Below, piece by piece: positions 1 to 7,008 of a stretch of 41,091 nucleotides of DNA. The DNA is taken from contig DYPL01000012.1 in NCBI GenBank assembly GCA_020719945.1, forward strand, positions 1-41,091, read 5' to 3'. Below the pieces are notes generated by a model, which worked only from the letters and a program-made list of their open reading frames with translations, made no database searches and was not told the origin of the DNA. How positions within the stretch are numbered: the first letter of the stretch is position 1; each line of letters starts with the position of its first letter. The stretch comes from Turneriella parva (GTDB taxonomy: Bacteria > Spirochaetota > Leptospiria > Turneriellales > Turneriellaceae). The translations under genes and the position numbers were made by a program.

Positions 1-209
1 AAGGTAGCGCACATTCTCTTTGGATTAACCCCAAAAATGGTGTGGTGGAAGCGGTTCCACGGCATAATGAAATCAAGGAGCCATTGGCAAGAAAAATCTT
101 AATGCAGAATGAGCGTCAAATTTCAATCCCACACATCCTGTATGGCAGAACCGGGCAGGTTTTCTTCGGAGCGGTCGACAAGACAGGTAATAAAATCAAC
201 GGTGATTAA
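1..209 (+). CDS. hicA: HicA-family toxin, C-terminal part (gene starts outside window)
   Basis: An open frame enters from the left edge (first full codon at base 3) and ends at TAA 207-209. Its first 35 residues read like the end of a HicA mRNA interferase: a GSAHSLWINP strand carrying the GS-H motif, then VPRHNEIKEPLARKIL. HicA is a small dsRBD-like toxin that cleaves mRNA and is neutralised by HicB, which would lie outside the window if present. HicA proteins normally stop a few residues after this last helix. Here the frame continues for about 34 more residues with no resemblance to the family, and this tail overlaps the 3' end of the convergent flaA-like gene by 87 bases. The native stop may have been lost. 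The family match rests on a short segment. Confidence 0.6.
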   Translation, partial: GSAHSLWINPKNGVVEAVPRHNEIKEPLARKILMQNERQISIPHILYGRTGQVFFGAVDKTGNKINGD

Positions 210-854
210 AGACACCCCGGGATCTTCTTTGAGATGCGAATGAATAGACAAACCATAAATAGTAAATTCCATTCTTTTCTCGCGGGAAATATTGCGTCGG
301 TGAAGATAGGGTGGAATTGCAACCTCAAACCGCTCCCAACCTTCATAATCCATTCTTGCAATGGGGAGTTCCCGCTGCGGAACTCCGGGCGCAGAAACGA
401 CGAGATTCAATAGATCGCGGCGACCATTTCCGCGCACCCACAGAGCGCAGGCGCGCACGCGACCTGTGGTCAACCAAGGGGAATTGGGAGTTACCAGAAG
501 ATTTTCGCGCCCGGGCCGGGAGAAAAAAAGTCTCATTTCAAGAGATTGCTTTTGATCACTTTTAACGGCGCGATTTCTTGCCTGTGCATAATATATGGCG
601 GTCTCAATGTCGGCAGAATACAGAGCAGACAGCTTTTCTTCTTCGGGATTTTGAGGCTCGGTAAAAAACGGGCGGCCTTGGGACAAAACAACGGATGACT
701 GAACAATCGTTTCGGAGATGACGTGCCAGGGAGTAGATGAGTCAAAGTCTGCTACAATCTGCACGTCGTACCGATCGCTGAGGCGGATTCCTTTATATAT
801 GTCTGGGTTTGCCTGTATGGACAAAGCTGTGATCAAAAACAAGAGCAACCGCAT
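123..854 (-). CDS. flaA: FlaA-family flagellar filament sheath protein
   Basis: This is a 243-residue protein with an N-terminal signal peptide (about residues 1-16, hydrophobic LLLFLITALSIQA). FlaA proteins form the sheath or outer layer of spirochaete periplasmic flagella. The family pattern is visible: an early acidic segment ADFDSSTPW, then the central block MRLFFSRPGRENLLVTP, a V-R-A-ALWVRGNG strand, a GWERFEVAIP segment, and a C-terminal VDFITCLVD strand resembling the family's YFDQIKVLTD. Length is at the short end for FlaA. No convincing Shine-Dalgarno sequence precedes the ATG, but a 25-codon open frame with a good one stops 12 bases upstream, so coupled translation is possible. The 3' end overlaps the convergent hicA-like frame. 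In leptospires flaA genes often occur in pairs; no second copy is in this window. Confidence 0.7.
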   Translation of the reverse strand: MRLLLFLITALSIQANPDIYKGIRLSDRYDVQIVADFDSSTPWHVISETIVQSSVVLSQGRPFFTEPQNPEEEKLSALYSADIETAIYYAQARNRAVKSDQKQSLEMRLFFSRPGRENLLVTPNSPWLTTGRVRACALWVRGNGRRDLLNLVVSAPGVPQRELPIARMDYEGWERFEVAIPPYLHRRNISREKRMEFTIYGLSIHSHLKEDPGVSLITVDFITCLVDRSEENLPGSAIQDVWD

Positions 855-865
855 ATTCTTGTATC

Positions 866-890
866 GTCAGATATCTCTCCGGGTCGCATA
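866..890. repeat. Dispersed 25-bp repeat, copy 1
   Basis: The 25 bases starting GTCAGATATCTCTCC and ending GCATA match bases 1028-1052 with a single C/T difference. A shortened copy lies at 8112-8131. This copy overlaps the stop codon of the small frame upstream of flaA. Confidence 0.75.
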
Positions 891-944
891 GGTTTCCTTC
901 AAATTTTGCTGGATTTTTCTACGTATTTCTTTCAATGTTTCCAT
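867..944 (-). CDS. Possible 25-residue leader peptide or gene remnant upstream of flaA
   Basis: A 25-codon frame begins METLKEIRRK and ends TYATRRDI. It is preceded by a strong AGGAGAAAGGG ribosome-binding site and stops 12 bases before the flaA start codon. The last eight codons fall inside a 25-bp sequence that occurs again 162 bp away. The peptide is short, basic and amphipathic. It could be a translated leader coupling ribosomes into flaA, or the surviving N-terminus of a small antitoxin-like gene. Only the ribosome-binding site and spacing argue for expression. Confidence 0.3.
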   Translation of the reverse strand: METLKEIRRKIQQNLKETYATRRDI

Positions 945-1027
945 GTCCCTTTCTCCTGGTTTTTATATTTTGCACCTCAATATTGGGAAAGGAATTTTAC
1001 TTTTCAAGCAAAATCCTTCAATAATCT

Positions 1028-1052
1028 GTCAGATATCTCTCCGGGTTGCATA
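1028..1052. repeat. Dispersed 25-bp repeat, copy 2
   Basis: Same sequence and orientation as bases 866-890, 24 of 25 identical. It lies in the upstream region of fabG. The 137 bases between the two copies are AT-rich and contain the small minus-strand frame and its ribosome-binding site. Confidence 0.75.
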
Positions 1053-1118
1053 AAGTGGAACCATAAAAGAAGGTGACAGAATGCAGGAACTGTGTTTACT
1101 GGCTTTCTGGAAACAGCT

Positions 1119-1880
1119 ATGGAAAATCCATTCTCTGAACTCAAAGGAAAAACAGTTCTCGTGACGGGATCAGGGCGCGGTATCGGCAAAAGCATTGCCG
1201 AACATTTTGCGTCTGTCGGTGCCAACGTTGTCATTACAGACATTGACGAGGCCACCGCAAGCGCTACGGCCACCGAAATAGCGGAGCGCTACGGCACGGC
1301 CACGCTTGCCGTTGTATCGGATGTTTCTGACGAAGTTTCTGTAGATTCTCTGTTCGCAAAAATATCCGAGAAGTTTGCGACTCTCGACGTACTCGTGAAC
1401 AATGCCGGCATTACCATGGATGGTCTTTTTATCCGCATGAAAACCGAGCAGTGGAAAAAGGTCATCGATATCAACCTGACCGGCACATTCCTTTGTTCGC
1501 AGCGCGCCTCCAATATTATGCGCAAGCAGCGCAGTGGCGTCATGGTCAATATTTCGTCCATTGTGGCCATGGGCAACCCCGGCCAGGCAAACTATTCTGC
1601 CTCCAAGGCCGGCGTTTTAGGGCTCACGAGAACCCTTGCAAAAGAGCTTGCACCCATGGGCATTCGCGTGAATGCTGTTACTCCCGGCTTTATTCATACC
1701 CCCATGACCGATAAAATTCCCGAAAAAAGACGGGAAGAAATGGTATCCCATATACCGCTTGGTCGCATGGGAGAACCGGAAGACATTGCAAAGGCAATTC
1801 TCTTCCTCGCCACGAATTCATTATCCGGTTATATAACCGGAGCAGTTCTTGAAATCAGTGGCGGGCTTACCGGCCTATAA
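1119..1880 (+). CDS. fabG: 3-oxoacyl-ACP reductase FabG
   Basis: This is the NADPH-dependent ketoreductase of type II fatty-acid elongation, acting on 3-oxoacyl-ACP in the cytoplasm. It is a classic short-chain dehydrogenase. The Rossmann motif TGSGRGIG lies at about residues 16-23, followed by NNAGI, the catalytic Ser in VNISSI, the YSASK catalytic Tyr/Lys pair, and PGFIHTPM. It ends in the usual SGYITGAVLEISGG. From ATG 1119 it is 253 residues, normal for FabG. A GTG at 1092 in the same frame would add nine residues and has an AGGA nearby, so the start is uncertain; ATG 1119 gives the family's usual short lead-in to the Rossmann strand. acpP follows 49 bases later, the common fabG-acpP arrangement. 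Confidence 0.95.
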   Translation: MENPFSELKGKTVLVTGSGRGIGKSIAEHFASVGANVVITDIDEATASATATEIAERYGTATLAVVSDVSDEVSVDSLFAKISEKFATLDVLVNNAGITMDGLFIRMKTEQWKKVIDINLTGTFLCSQRASNIMRKQRSGVMVNISSIVAMGNPGQANYSASKAGVLGLTRTLAKELAPMGIRVNAVTPGFIHTPMTDKIPEKRREEMVSHIPLGRMGEPEDIAKAILFLATNSLSGYITGAVLEISGGLTGL

Positions 1881-1929
1881 TTTATAAACAAATCAAATTA
1901 TGGCAAACCAACAAAATTAGGAGATTTAC

Positions 1930-2160
1930 ATGGCAGACATGGATAAAATCAAAAAGATAATCTCTACGCAGCTTGGCGTAGACGAGGCAGAAATTACTCC
2001 GGAGTCTCACTTTGTAGATGATCTCGGAGCAGATTCTCTGGACACTGTAGAACTGGTTATGGCTCTCGAAGAAGAGTTTGGAATTGAAATTCCAGACGAA
2101 GACGCGGAGAAAATCCAGACCGTAGGCGATGTAGCGAAATATATCGACGACCACGCCTGA
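1930..2160 (+). CDS. acpP: Acyl carrier protein
   Basis: This 76-residue acidic protein carries growing acyl chains on a 4'-phosphopantetheine arm in fatty-acid synthesis. The attachment motif [10 protein letters not shown] is present, with the modified serine at residue 36. The four-helix pattern and length are typical. A strong ribosome-binding site (TAGGAGATTTAC) precedes ATG 1930. It sits between fabG, which acts on its thioesters, and rnc, an order seen in many bacteria. A strong intrinsic terminator directly after the stop suggests that most transcription ends here, consistent with the high abundance usually needed for ACP. Confidence 0.98.
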   Translation: MADMDKIKKIISTQLGVDEAEITPESHFVDDLGADSLDTVELVMALEEEFGIEIPDEDAEKIQTVGDVAKYIDDHA

Positions 2161-2168
2161 TTGCAAGC

Positions 2169-2190
2169 GTCCCCGAAAGGGGACATTTTT
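2169..2190 (+). terminator. Intrinsic terminator after acpP
   Basis: A perfect 6-bp stem GTCCCC/GGGGAC closes on a stable GAAA tetraloop (2169-2184) and is followed by A and five T residues. It lies nine bases after the acpP stop codon. It should uncouple acpP from rnc at least partly. Confidence 0.85.
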
Positions 2191-2253
2191 CCATGAACGA
2201 CCATCGAACATGCTACAGGTACAGTACCGATACAATTTCTACTGTTGTAGATC

Positions 2254-2985
2254 ATGAACTCATCCCGTAAAATAGAACTCGAGCAATTCTGCTCCGAAAA
2301 CCATTTTAAAGTTTCGGATTTGTCTCTGCTCAACCTCGCCCTCACTCATAAAAGTTTTGCCAATGAGCAGAGCCGCAAAATAGATCACGGTATTCACAAC
2401 CGCCACAACCAGCGACTGGAGTTTCTGGGCGACGCTATTTTAGGTGCCGTGGTGGCAGAGCATGTATATCAGCAGTTTGAAACCGAAGACGAGGGAGACC
2501 TTACCCGCAAAAAGGCTCAGCTCGTATGCGAGGCTTCGCTGGTAGCCGTCGGAAACCGCATCCAGCTTGGCAGTGTTCTTTTGCTTGGTCGCGGAGAGCT
2601 GTCTACCGGTGGATCTACCCGCGATTCCAATATTGCCGATGCCATGGAATCCGTGGTTGGTGCCATTTTTTTATCGGACGGATTTGAAGCTGCTAAAAAG
2701 CTCATTCTCAATCTATGGGAGCCCCTCCTCGAAGAGCTTGGCGGGAGCACAGGTTCTTTCTATGACTACAAATCTTTTTTACAGGAATATCTGATGCGCA
2801 CCATACGGCAGCGCCCGGAATACGATGTCACAGGGTCAACCGGCCCGGAGCACGAGAAAACCTATATGGTATCTCTCTCGGTAAATGAGAGAGTGGTATC
2901 CGAAGGTAGCGGCAAGAACAGAAAGGCGGCAGAACAGGATGCCGCCAAAAATTATGTTCTGGAACACAACATACCGTTGCATTGA
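2254..2985 (+). CDS. rnc: Ribonuclease III
   Basis: This is a double-stranded-RNA endonuclease that matures rRNA and processes mRNA. The RNase III signature HNQRLEFLGDAILG is present, with metal-binding E and D residues, followed by the second acidic site in DAMESVVGAIFLSDG. The C-terminal dsRNA-binding domain spans about residues 168-240 (DYKSFLQEYL, then GSGKNRKAAEQDAAK). At 243 residues it has normal length. No clear Shine-Dalgarno sequence precedes ATG 2254. It follows the terminator after acpP, so it probably relies on read-through or a weak promoter in the 60-base gap. Confidence 0.96.
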   Translation: MNSSRKIELEQFCSENHFKVSDLSLLNLALTHKSFANEQSRKIDHGIHNRHNQRLEFLGDAILGAVVAEHVYQQFETEDEGDLTRKKAQLVCEASLVAVGNRIQLGSVLLLGRGELSTGGSTRDSNIADAMESVVGAIFLSDGFEAAKKLILNLWEPLLEELGGSTGSFYDYKSFLQEYLMRTIRQRPEYDVTGSTGPEHEKTYMVSLSVNERVVSEGSGKNRKAAEQDAAKNYVLEHNIPLH

Positions 2986-3018
2986 GCGTAGTGCCCGTCA
3001 AGGAGACGTTATCTCAAA

Positions 3019-3129
3019 ATTTATGCATCCAATGGGAAAAAGCCGATAAAGCAATACAAAGCCAAGGCTTGGAACCAGCCAGCCTATAAACGATCAATAA
3101 TTATTGGGTGGACCTGTTTCCGAATTTAA
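3019..3129 (+). pseudogene. Possible IS5-type transposase N-terminal remnant
   Basis: One frame reads KQYKAKAWNQPAYKRSI, resembling the N-terminal YK-x3-W-x2-Y-x3-L segment of IS5-group transposases, where it usually precedes a RGxLT motif. The frame closes at TAA 3127-3129 with no catalytic DDE region after it, and no terminal inverted repeats were recognised. If real it is a tiny fossil. The match is short and could be chance. Confidence 0.22.
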
Positions 3130-3311
3130 AAGATTCTGAACCATCGCCATTGCAGCAATCAATTTCCCCACGCATGTAGGGATGAACCGCAAGCGACGTG
3201 CAAGGTGCCGCAGTACGCGCGAGAGGGAAAGGTCTGTGACAAAAATAGTGTCTTATTTTATTTTTGATGCAACTCCAACATTCTACCGGACATTATTGAG
3301 AGAACCTGACA

Positions 3312-3337
3312 ACAGGAGAAGCTCAAATTTTTCCTGT
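3312..3337 (-). terminator. Hairpin downstream of the FlhG/MinD-like gene
   Basis: ACAGGAGAA pairs with TTTTCCTGT (nine pairs, one G-T) around an 8-base loop. It lies about 33 bases past the stop of the minus-strand ATPase gene. A T-run in the transcribed direction is lacking, so termination strength is doubtful. Confidence 0.35.
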
Positions 3338-3370
3338 GACGAAATCCACATGTGACCTGCAAAATTCTCC

Positions 3371-4219
3371 CTAATCGCTGCCAATCAATAATTTTTCAAA
3401 AAAGGAATCGACATTCTTCACGATATTACTTTTGGCAATATAATCGGCGATTCGTTGAAACGACTGTTCGTAATGCGACCCAGGAAAAAGAATGACAGCG
3501 GGAATGCCACGCGATAGGGACTGCGTAAACAAACCTTTATCGAGGTAAACGATACCCGCCATAAAAGTTTTGATTTTCACGCCAAATTTCATCTTGGTAT
3601 TTTCCAGAGTGCTGTAGGTCTTTTGCGCTTCTTCGAGCGATTCAGTTTTATTGATAACAATATTAAGTGATTTTGGCCGATTTTTTTCCAGTTGAATAAA
3701 TTTAATTAACTTGTATGTGTCGAGCAGGGATGTGCTTTCCGGATTTAAAACAAGAAGCGCATGGTCAGCAAAAACAATCTGGTTTAAAATTGTTCTGTTT
3801 AAACCCGCACCTGTATCAACAATAATCCAGTCATAAAATTCTTCGAGCATTTTTAATTCTACCAAAACAGCGTCATTAAATTTTCCATCGGCATCGGAGA
3901 CTTTTTTGTCGTCTCCGCCAAAGGAAAGCAAATCGATTCCAAAATCGGTTTCTGAAATGAATTCTTTAATATCCAGTTCTCTATCAATAATTTTGTCCAG
4001 ATAATTGTGCTGTTTTACACCCAAAAGCAAGTGCGTATTTCCAAGATGATAATCCGCATCAATAAGCAACACGCGGTTGCCAGAAATAACATCTGTTTTA
4101 ATTTCTCGTGCTGGCAATGTCGAGGCCAATAACGCCGCAAGATTTACGGAAACAAATGTTTTCCCTGTACCACCTTTGCCACCGCTGACTGTAATTACTT
4201 TAGCTTTTCTTTTAAACAT
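3371..4219 (-). CDS. FlhG/MinD-like ParA-family ATPase
   Basis: This is a 282-residue P-loop ATPase of the deviant Walker A type. GGKGGTGKT lies at residues 13-21 and carries the signature lysine; then come LLIDADYHLGN (Walker A') and DWIIVDTGAGL (Walker B). The spacing and the segments LLLGV, INKTESLEEAQ and a closing FPGS-YEQSF resemble FlhG/FleN, which sets flagellar number, more than chromosome-partition ParA. It lacks an N-terminal DQAxxLR helix, and no clear C-terminal amphipathic membrane helix was recognised. It is the last gene of a four-gene minus-strand cluster, six bases after the HD-GYP gene. No flhF is adjacent. MinD/FlhG membership is firm; a flagellar role is inferred from similarity and from the sigma-28-type promoter in front of the cluster. 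Confidence 0.8.
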   Translation of the reverse strand: MFKRKAKVITVSGGKGGTGKTFVSVNLAALLASTLPAREIKTDVISGNRVLLIDADYHLGNTHLLLGVKQHNYLDKIIDRELDIKEFISETDFGIDLLSFGGDDKKVSDADGKFNDAVLVELKMLEEFYDWIIVDTGAGLNRTILNQIVFADHALLVLNPESTSLLDTYKLIKFIQLEKNRPKSLNIVINKTESLEEAQKTYSTLENTKMKFGVKIKTFMAGIVYLDKGLFTQSLSRGIPAVILFPGSHYEQSFQRIADYIAKSNIVKNVDSFFEKLLIGSD

Positions 4220-4225
4220 TGTTGA

Positions 4226-5575
4226 TCAGTTTTCCACAGTATCTTCTAATTTCGTTGCCAGTGCATCGATCAATTTTTCATCAAATAAATCCTGTTCCGC
4301 AACTATTTTCTCAAAAGCTTCTGTCGGGTTCATTATTGGTTTATATGGTTTTTGTGTAGTCAAGGCAACATACGTTTCCGCAAGCCCGACAATGCGAGAA
4401 TACAGCGGAATTTCTTTGCCAATCAATCCATACGGATAACCGGAACCATCGCTGCGTTCATGGTGATGCAAAACCGATTGGATCACGCGATCGGGTAAAT
4501 TCATTCCAGAGAGAATATCAACAGAATTCTCGGGGTGCTTAATGATCTCCATGCGTTCCTGTTCTGTCAGATAATCTGGCTTGAGCAGAATTTCTTCCGG
4601 AATAAGAAGAAATCCAATATCGCGCAGCGTCGCTGTCATTCTCAATTCATTCATTTGCTCTGGAGTCAATCGAAGAATATTCCCCAGCTCATGGGAGAGA
4701 TTCCGTACGCGCCGCGTATTTTCCCCGCGAAAATACTTTTTCTCCAGCAAATAGACAAAACCTTTTGTAAACGAATCTGCGGTGTATTCTCTAACCAGTG
4801 CATTACTTTCACCCGGATTGGAACCTTTAGGTAAAACAAGTCCTGTCGTGAAATTGTCCGCACGATGCCCGGGTTGTTGGGGAAGGAGAAGTGAATTGTT
4901 TAATACAGGAAGATTGGCTGACGATTGGGGAAGTCCCAATCCAGGGGCAGAGTTTCCAATTTCGCGGTATTTTTTCTTCTTTCCACGAATGATGGAAATC
5001 AAAAACACCAGTATAATAATGATTGATCCAAGTAAAATACTCAAAATTAATTCGGGTCCTTTAAGTGATGGAAACGCAGTGGCGGCAGGTTCTCTCTCGA
5101 TGATTCTTTCTTTCACCTGTTCTTTTGCATTTTTAATAGCTTCCAGATTGCGTTCAATATTCGCAAGCTTGCTGTTTAATTCGCGGATTTTAACGCTCTC
5201 CCCGGCAGAACGCGAAACGCTATTTCGCTTCGGTTTTTTCTCCGGAATTTTTTCCGCAGGGGGTTCTACTTTTGTGATTTCTTTCGCTGGCTCGGTAACT
5301 TCCGCAGGAGGTTCCTTTCCAGCAATGCTGCGTCCACTGTCGGTAAGGCGGCTAACATCGAATTCTTTTTTCATTTTCCAATACCAGGACATTGCTTCCG
5401 TGTGATTGGGATTGATTTTCATCGCTGCTTTAAATGTATCATATGCCGTTTTATAATTTTCAACGGCATAGTTTGCCTTTCCCTCTGCAATGAGCGTATC
5501 TATATCCGCCTGAGCATAAACATTTTGCAACGCAAACGCAAAGAGTATCGTAAATATAAAATTCATCAGTCGCAT
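4226..5575 (-). CDS. Membrane protein with TPR repeat and degenerate HD-GYP domain
   Basis: The chosen ATG (5575) has AAAGGA upstream and begins a signal peptide (MRLMNFIFTILFAFALQ); an upstream in-frame ATG would bury it. In order: signal peptide; a TPR-like unit (about 24-60); a Pro/Glu/Lys-rich and coiled-coil stretch (85-165); a transmembrane helix (about 175-197); a linker; then an HD-GYP domain (about 267-445). HD-GYP domains normally hydrolyse cyclic di-GMP. Here the first metal histidine position is Asn, and the HD-x-GK motif reads RDIGF (R318, D319), so ligands are missing. The HP, HHER and GYP (379-381) elements remain. The domain is therefore probably a sensor or scaffold rather than a phosphodiesterase. 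It sits between the kelch lipoprotein and FlhG-like genes, 11 and 6 bases away. Confidence 0.85.
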   Translation of the reverse strand: MRLMNFIFTILFAFALQNVYAQADIDTLIAEGKANYAVENYKTAYDTFKAAMKINPNHTEAMSWYWKMKKEFDVSRLTDSGRSIAGKEPPAEVTEPAKEITKVEPPAEKIPEKKPKRNSVSRSAGESVKIRELNSKLANIERNLEAIKNAKEQVKERIIEREPAATAFPSLKGPELILSILLGSIIIILVFLISIIRGKKKKYREIGNSAPGLGLPQSSANLPVLNNSLLLPQQPGHRADNFTTGLVLPKGSNPGESNALVREYTADSFTKGFVYLLEKKYFRGENTRRVRNLSHELGNILRLTPEQMNELRMTATLRDIGFLLIPEEILLKPDYLTEQERMEIIKHPENSVDILSGMNLPDRVIQSVLHHHERSDGSGYPYGLIGKEIPLYSRIVGLAETYVALTTQKPYKPIMNPTEAFEKIVAEQDLFDEKLIDALATKLEDTVEN

Positions 5576-5586
5576 TTTTTTGTCCT

Positions 5587-7008
5587 TTAATACGCTTTCA
5601 GCGCGGTATGCCCCATGCGCGGATTTGGCATTGGAGCTTTTGTGCCCCATGTTCCCGAAAGCCCGGTCGTCAAATCATACGAATAGACAGTGCTCACCGG
5701 CGTGGTTAGCCCACCCCCAAAGTGATACAGAGTATTTTCATAAATTTTGGCAGACCCAAATCCCAGGGAAGCTGGCAGGATAGTTGCCCCCTGCCAAGCA
5801 TTGGCTGCAGTGAATGGATACGCCAGCCAGTGATGATAGTTCTGTGTAACCGGTGTTCCTGTATTCAAAGCATAATTGGAATTGGTGTTGATTGTAGTGT
5901 ATCCGCCCAGGAGAATTGCATAATGCTCTCCGGATGGAGATTCCCAAACAGCAGAGGCACTTCCGGCCCGCGCCCCGACTAAAACTACTTCGGTAGCACC
6001 GCTTGTCAGGGAACCACTGCCATCTTGCAGGTTTGGGACAATATAGCCATCGTGTTCATTGACAACGGCGGCACTCGTGCTGCGCCCACCAGAATTGTAA
6101 ATGACATCACCGTATACAAAAGTAATTCTATTAGAGCGATTGGCAGCAAAATTGTCGCGTTGCGTCCATGTGTCGCTGGCAATGTGGTATTCGTATGTAA
6201 TAGCTGAACTCACCCAAGCCACATTGGCCGCACCGGTTGTTCCACCAAGAACAAAGATTCTACCATGGACAACCTCCGCCGAAATATTCGCCCGTGCGGA
6301 GGTCATTGTCGCACCACTCGTCCAGGTATTGGTTTCAACATCGTAAATCTGCACAGCATTCATATTTGCACCCAATGCGTTAAATCCACCTATCACATAA
6401 ATTTTACCACCAGTACCGGCAACTCCCGCAAAACTTACCGGCGTTGGTACAGAGGTGAGAATTGTATACCATGTGTCTATTACGGGATCGTACAGGTCAA
6501 CCTCGGCGACGGGTGTGTTTATATTGTTTCCACTGAGTCCACCAACAAGCCAGATTCCGCGCTTCTTTTGGGCAAGAGTGGGAATTGTTTCCGCCAGCGT
6601 AAAAGTATTTTCTGTTCCTACCGTAAACCCAAGCGTTTCGTGAAAATTGCGGACGCGGTAGTAGTAGGCAGTGTTGGAAGAAAGTGAAGTAAGAGTTTCG
6701 CTGTGACTGGTCGATGCCGTTGAACTTGTGAGGGTAGAAGCAGTGTACGTGCCAGAAACCGTGCCGTATTCGATGATATGGGTTGTCGCGACATTTGTCG
6801 TCCATGTGATTGTCACCGAGTTTGTGCTCACAGTCGTTGCCGTCAGGTTTGTCACTTCAATGACCTGAACAGTGCTCGGCGTTTCTACAGTGCTCGGCGT
6901 TTCTATATTGGCGTTCGGTTGATTGGTGAGTAAATCGGTATTACAACCATAAAAAAAAGCGAATACACTGCCAAGGAGGATGATCCCCATTTTTCTGTTA
7001 AATTCCAT
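5587..7008 (-). CDS. Lipoprotein with fibronectin type III domain and kelch repeats
   Basis: This 473-residue protein has a lipoprotein signal (hydrophobic stretch then FFYGC, Cys22). A Thr/Pro-rich linker contains a duplicated ETPSTV. One fibronectin type III-like domain follows (about 48-137; ITWTTNV, YGTVSGTY, NTAYYYRVR). The rest (about 150-470) is a kelch-type beta-propeller with repeats such as IYVIGGF, IFVLGGT and AILLGGY, each followed by Y-x-x-x-x-x-TW. Such proteins bind proteins or glycans at the cell surface or in the periplasm; the ligand is unknown. Its start overlaps the end of the upstream outer-membrane-type gene by 11 bases, so the two are probably translated together. An in-frame ATG six codons later is an alternative start. 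Confidence 0.85.
   Translation of the reverse strand: MEFNRKMGIILLGSVFAFFYGCNTDLLTNQPNANIETPSTVETPSTVQVIEVTNLTATTVSTNSVTITWTTNVATTHIIEYGTVSGTYTASTLTSSTASTSHSETLTSLSSNTAYYYRVRNFHETLGFTVGTENTFTLAETIPTLAQKKRGIWLVGGLSGNNINTPVAEVDLYDPVIDTWYTILTSVPTPVSFAGVAGTGGKIYVIGGFNALGANMNAVQIYDVETNTWTSGATMTSARANISAEVVHGRIFVLGGTTGAANVAWVSSAITYEYHIASDTWTQRDNFAANRSNRITFVYGDVIYNSGGRSTSAAVVNEHDGYIVPNLQDGSGSLTSGATEVVLVGARAGSASAVWESPSGEHYAILLGGYTTINTNSNYALNTGTPVTQNYHHWLAYPFTAANAWQGATILPASLGFGSAKIYENTLYHFGGGLTTPVSTVYSYDLTTGLSGTWGTKAPMPNPRMGHTALKAY
6869..6904. repeat. Tandem duplication, two 18-bp units
   Basis: Two perfect 18-bp copies (each beginning ACAGTGCTCGGC) lie head to tail inside the kelch lipoprotein gene and encode the repeated ETPSTV of the linker after the lipid-anchor cysteine. 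Copy-number change would lengthen or shorten the tether in steps of six residues without a frameshift. Confidence 0.9.

Larger units (their letters stand above)
2986..3370. other. Gene-free intergenic stretch between rnc and the minus-strand cluster
   Basis: No convincing gene lies in these 385 bases. They separate rnc from the 3' end of the convergent four-gene cluster. Visible content is a short frame resembling a transposase N-terminus (3019-3129) and a hairpin near the right end (3312-3337). The rest shows no structure that I can interpret. Confidence 0.7.

Noticed and set aside
1081-1164. 27-residue plus-strand frame with an AAGGTGA ribosome-binding site overlapping the fabG start
   Set aside because: It could be a leader peptide, but it overlaps coding sequence of fabG out of frame and has no other support.
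3042-3049. Perfect GCCGATAA in the rnc-downstream gap
   Set aside because: No TAAA-like sequence 15 bases upstream and no gene downstream on that strand; one 8-mer match is expected by chance in a window this size.
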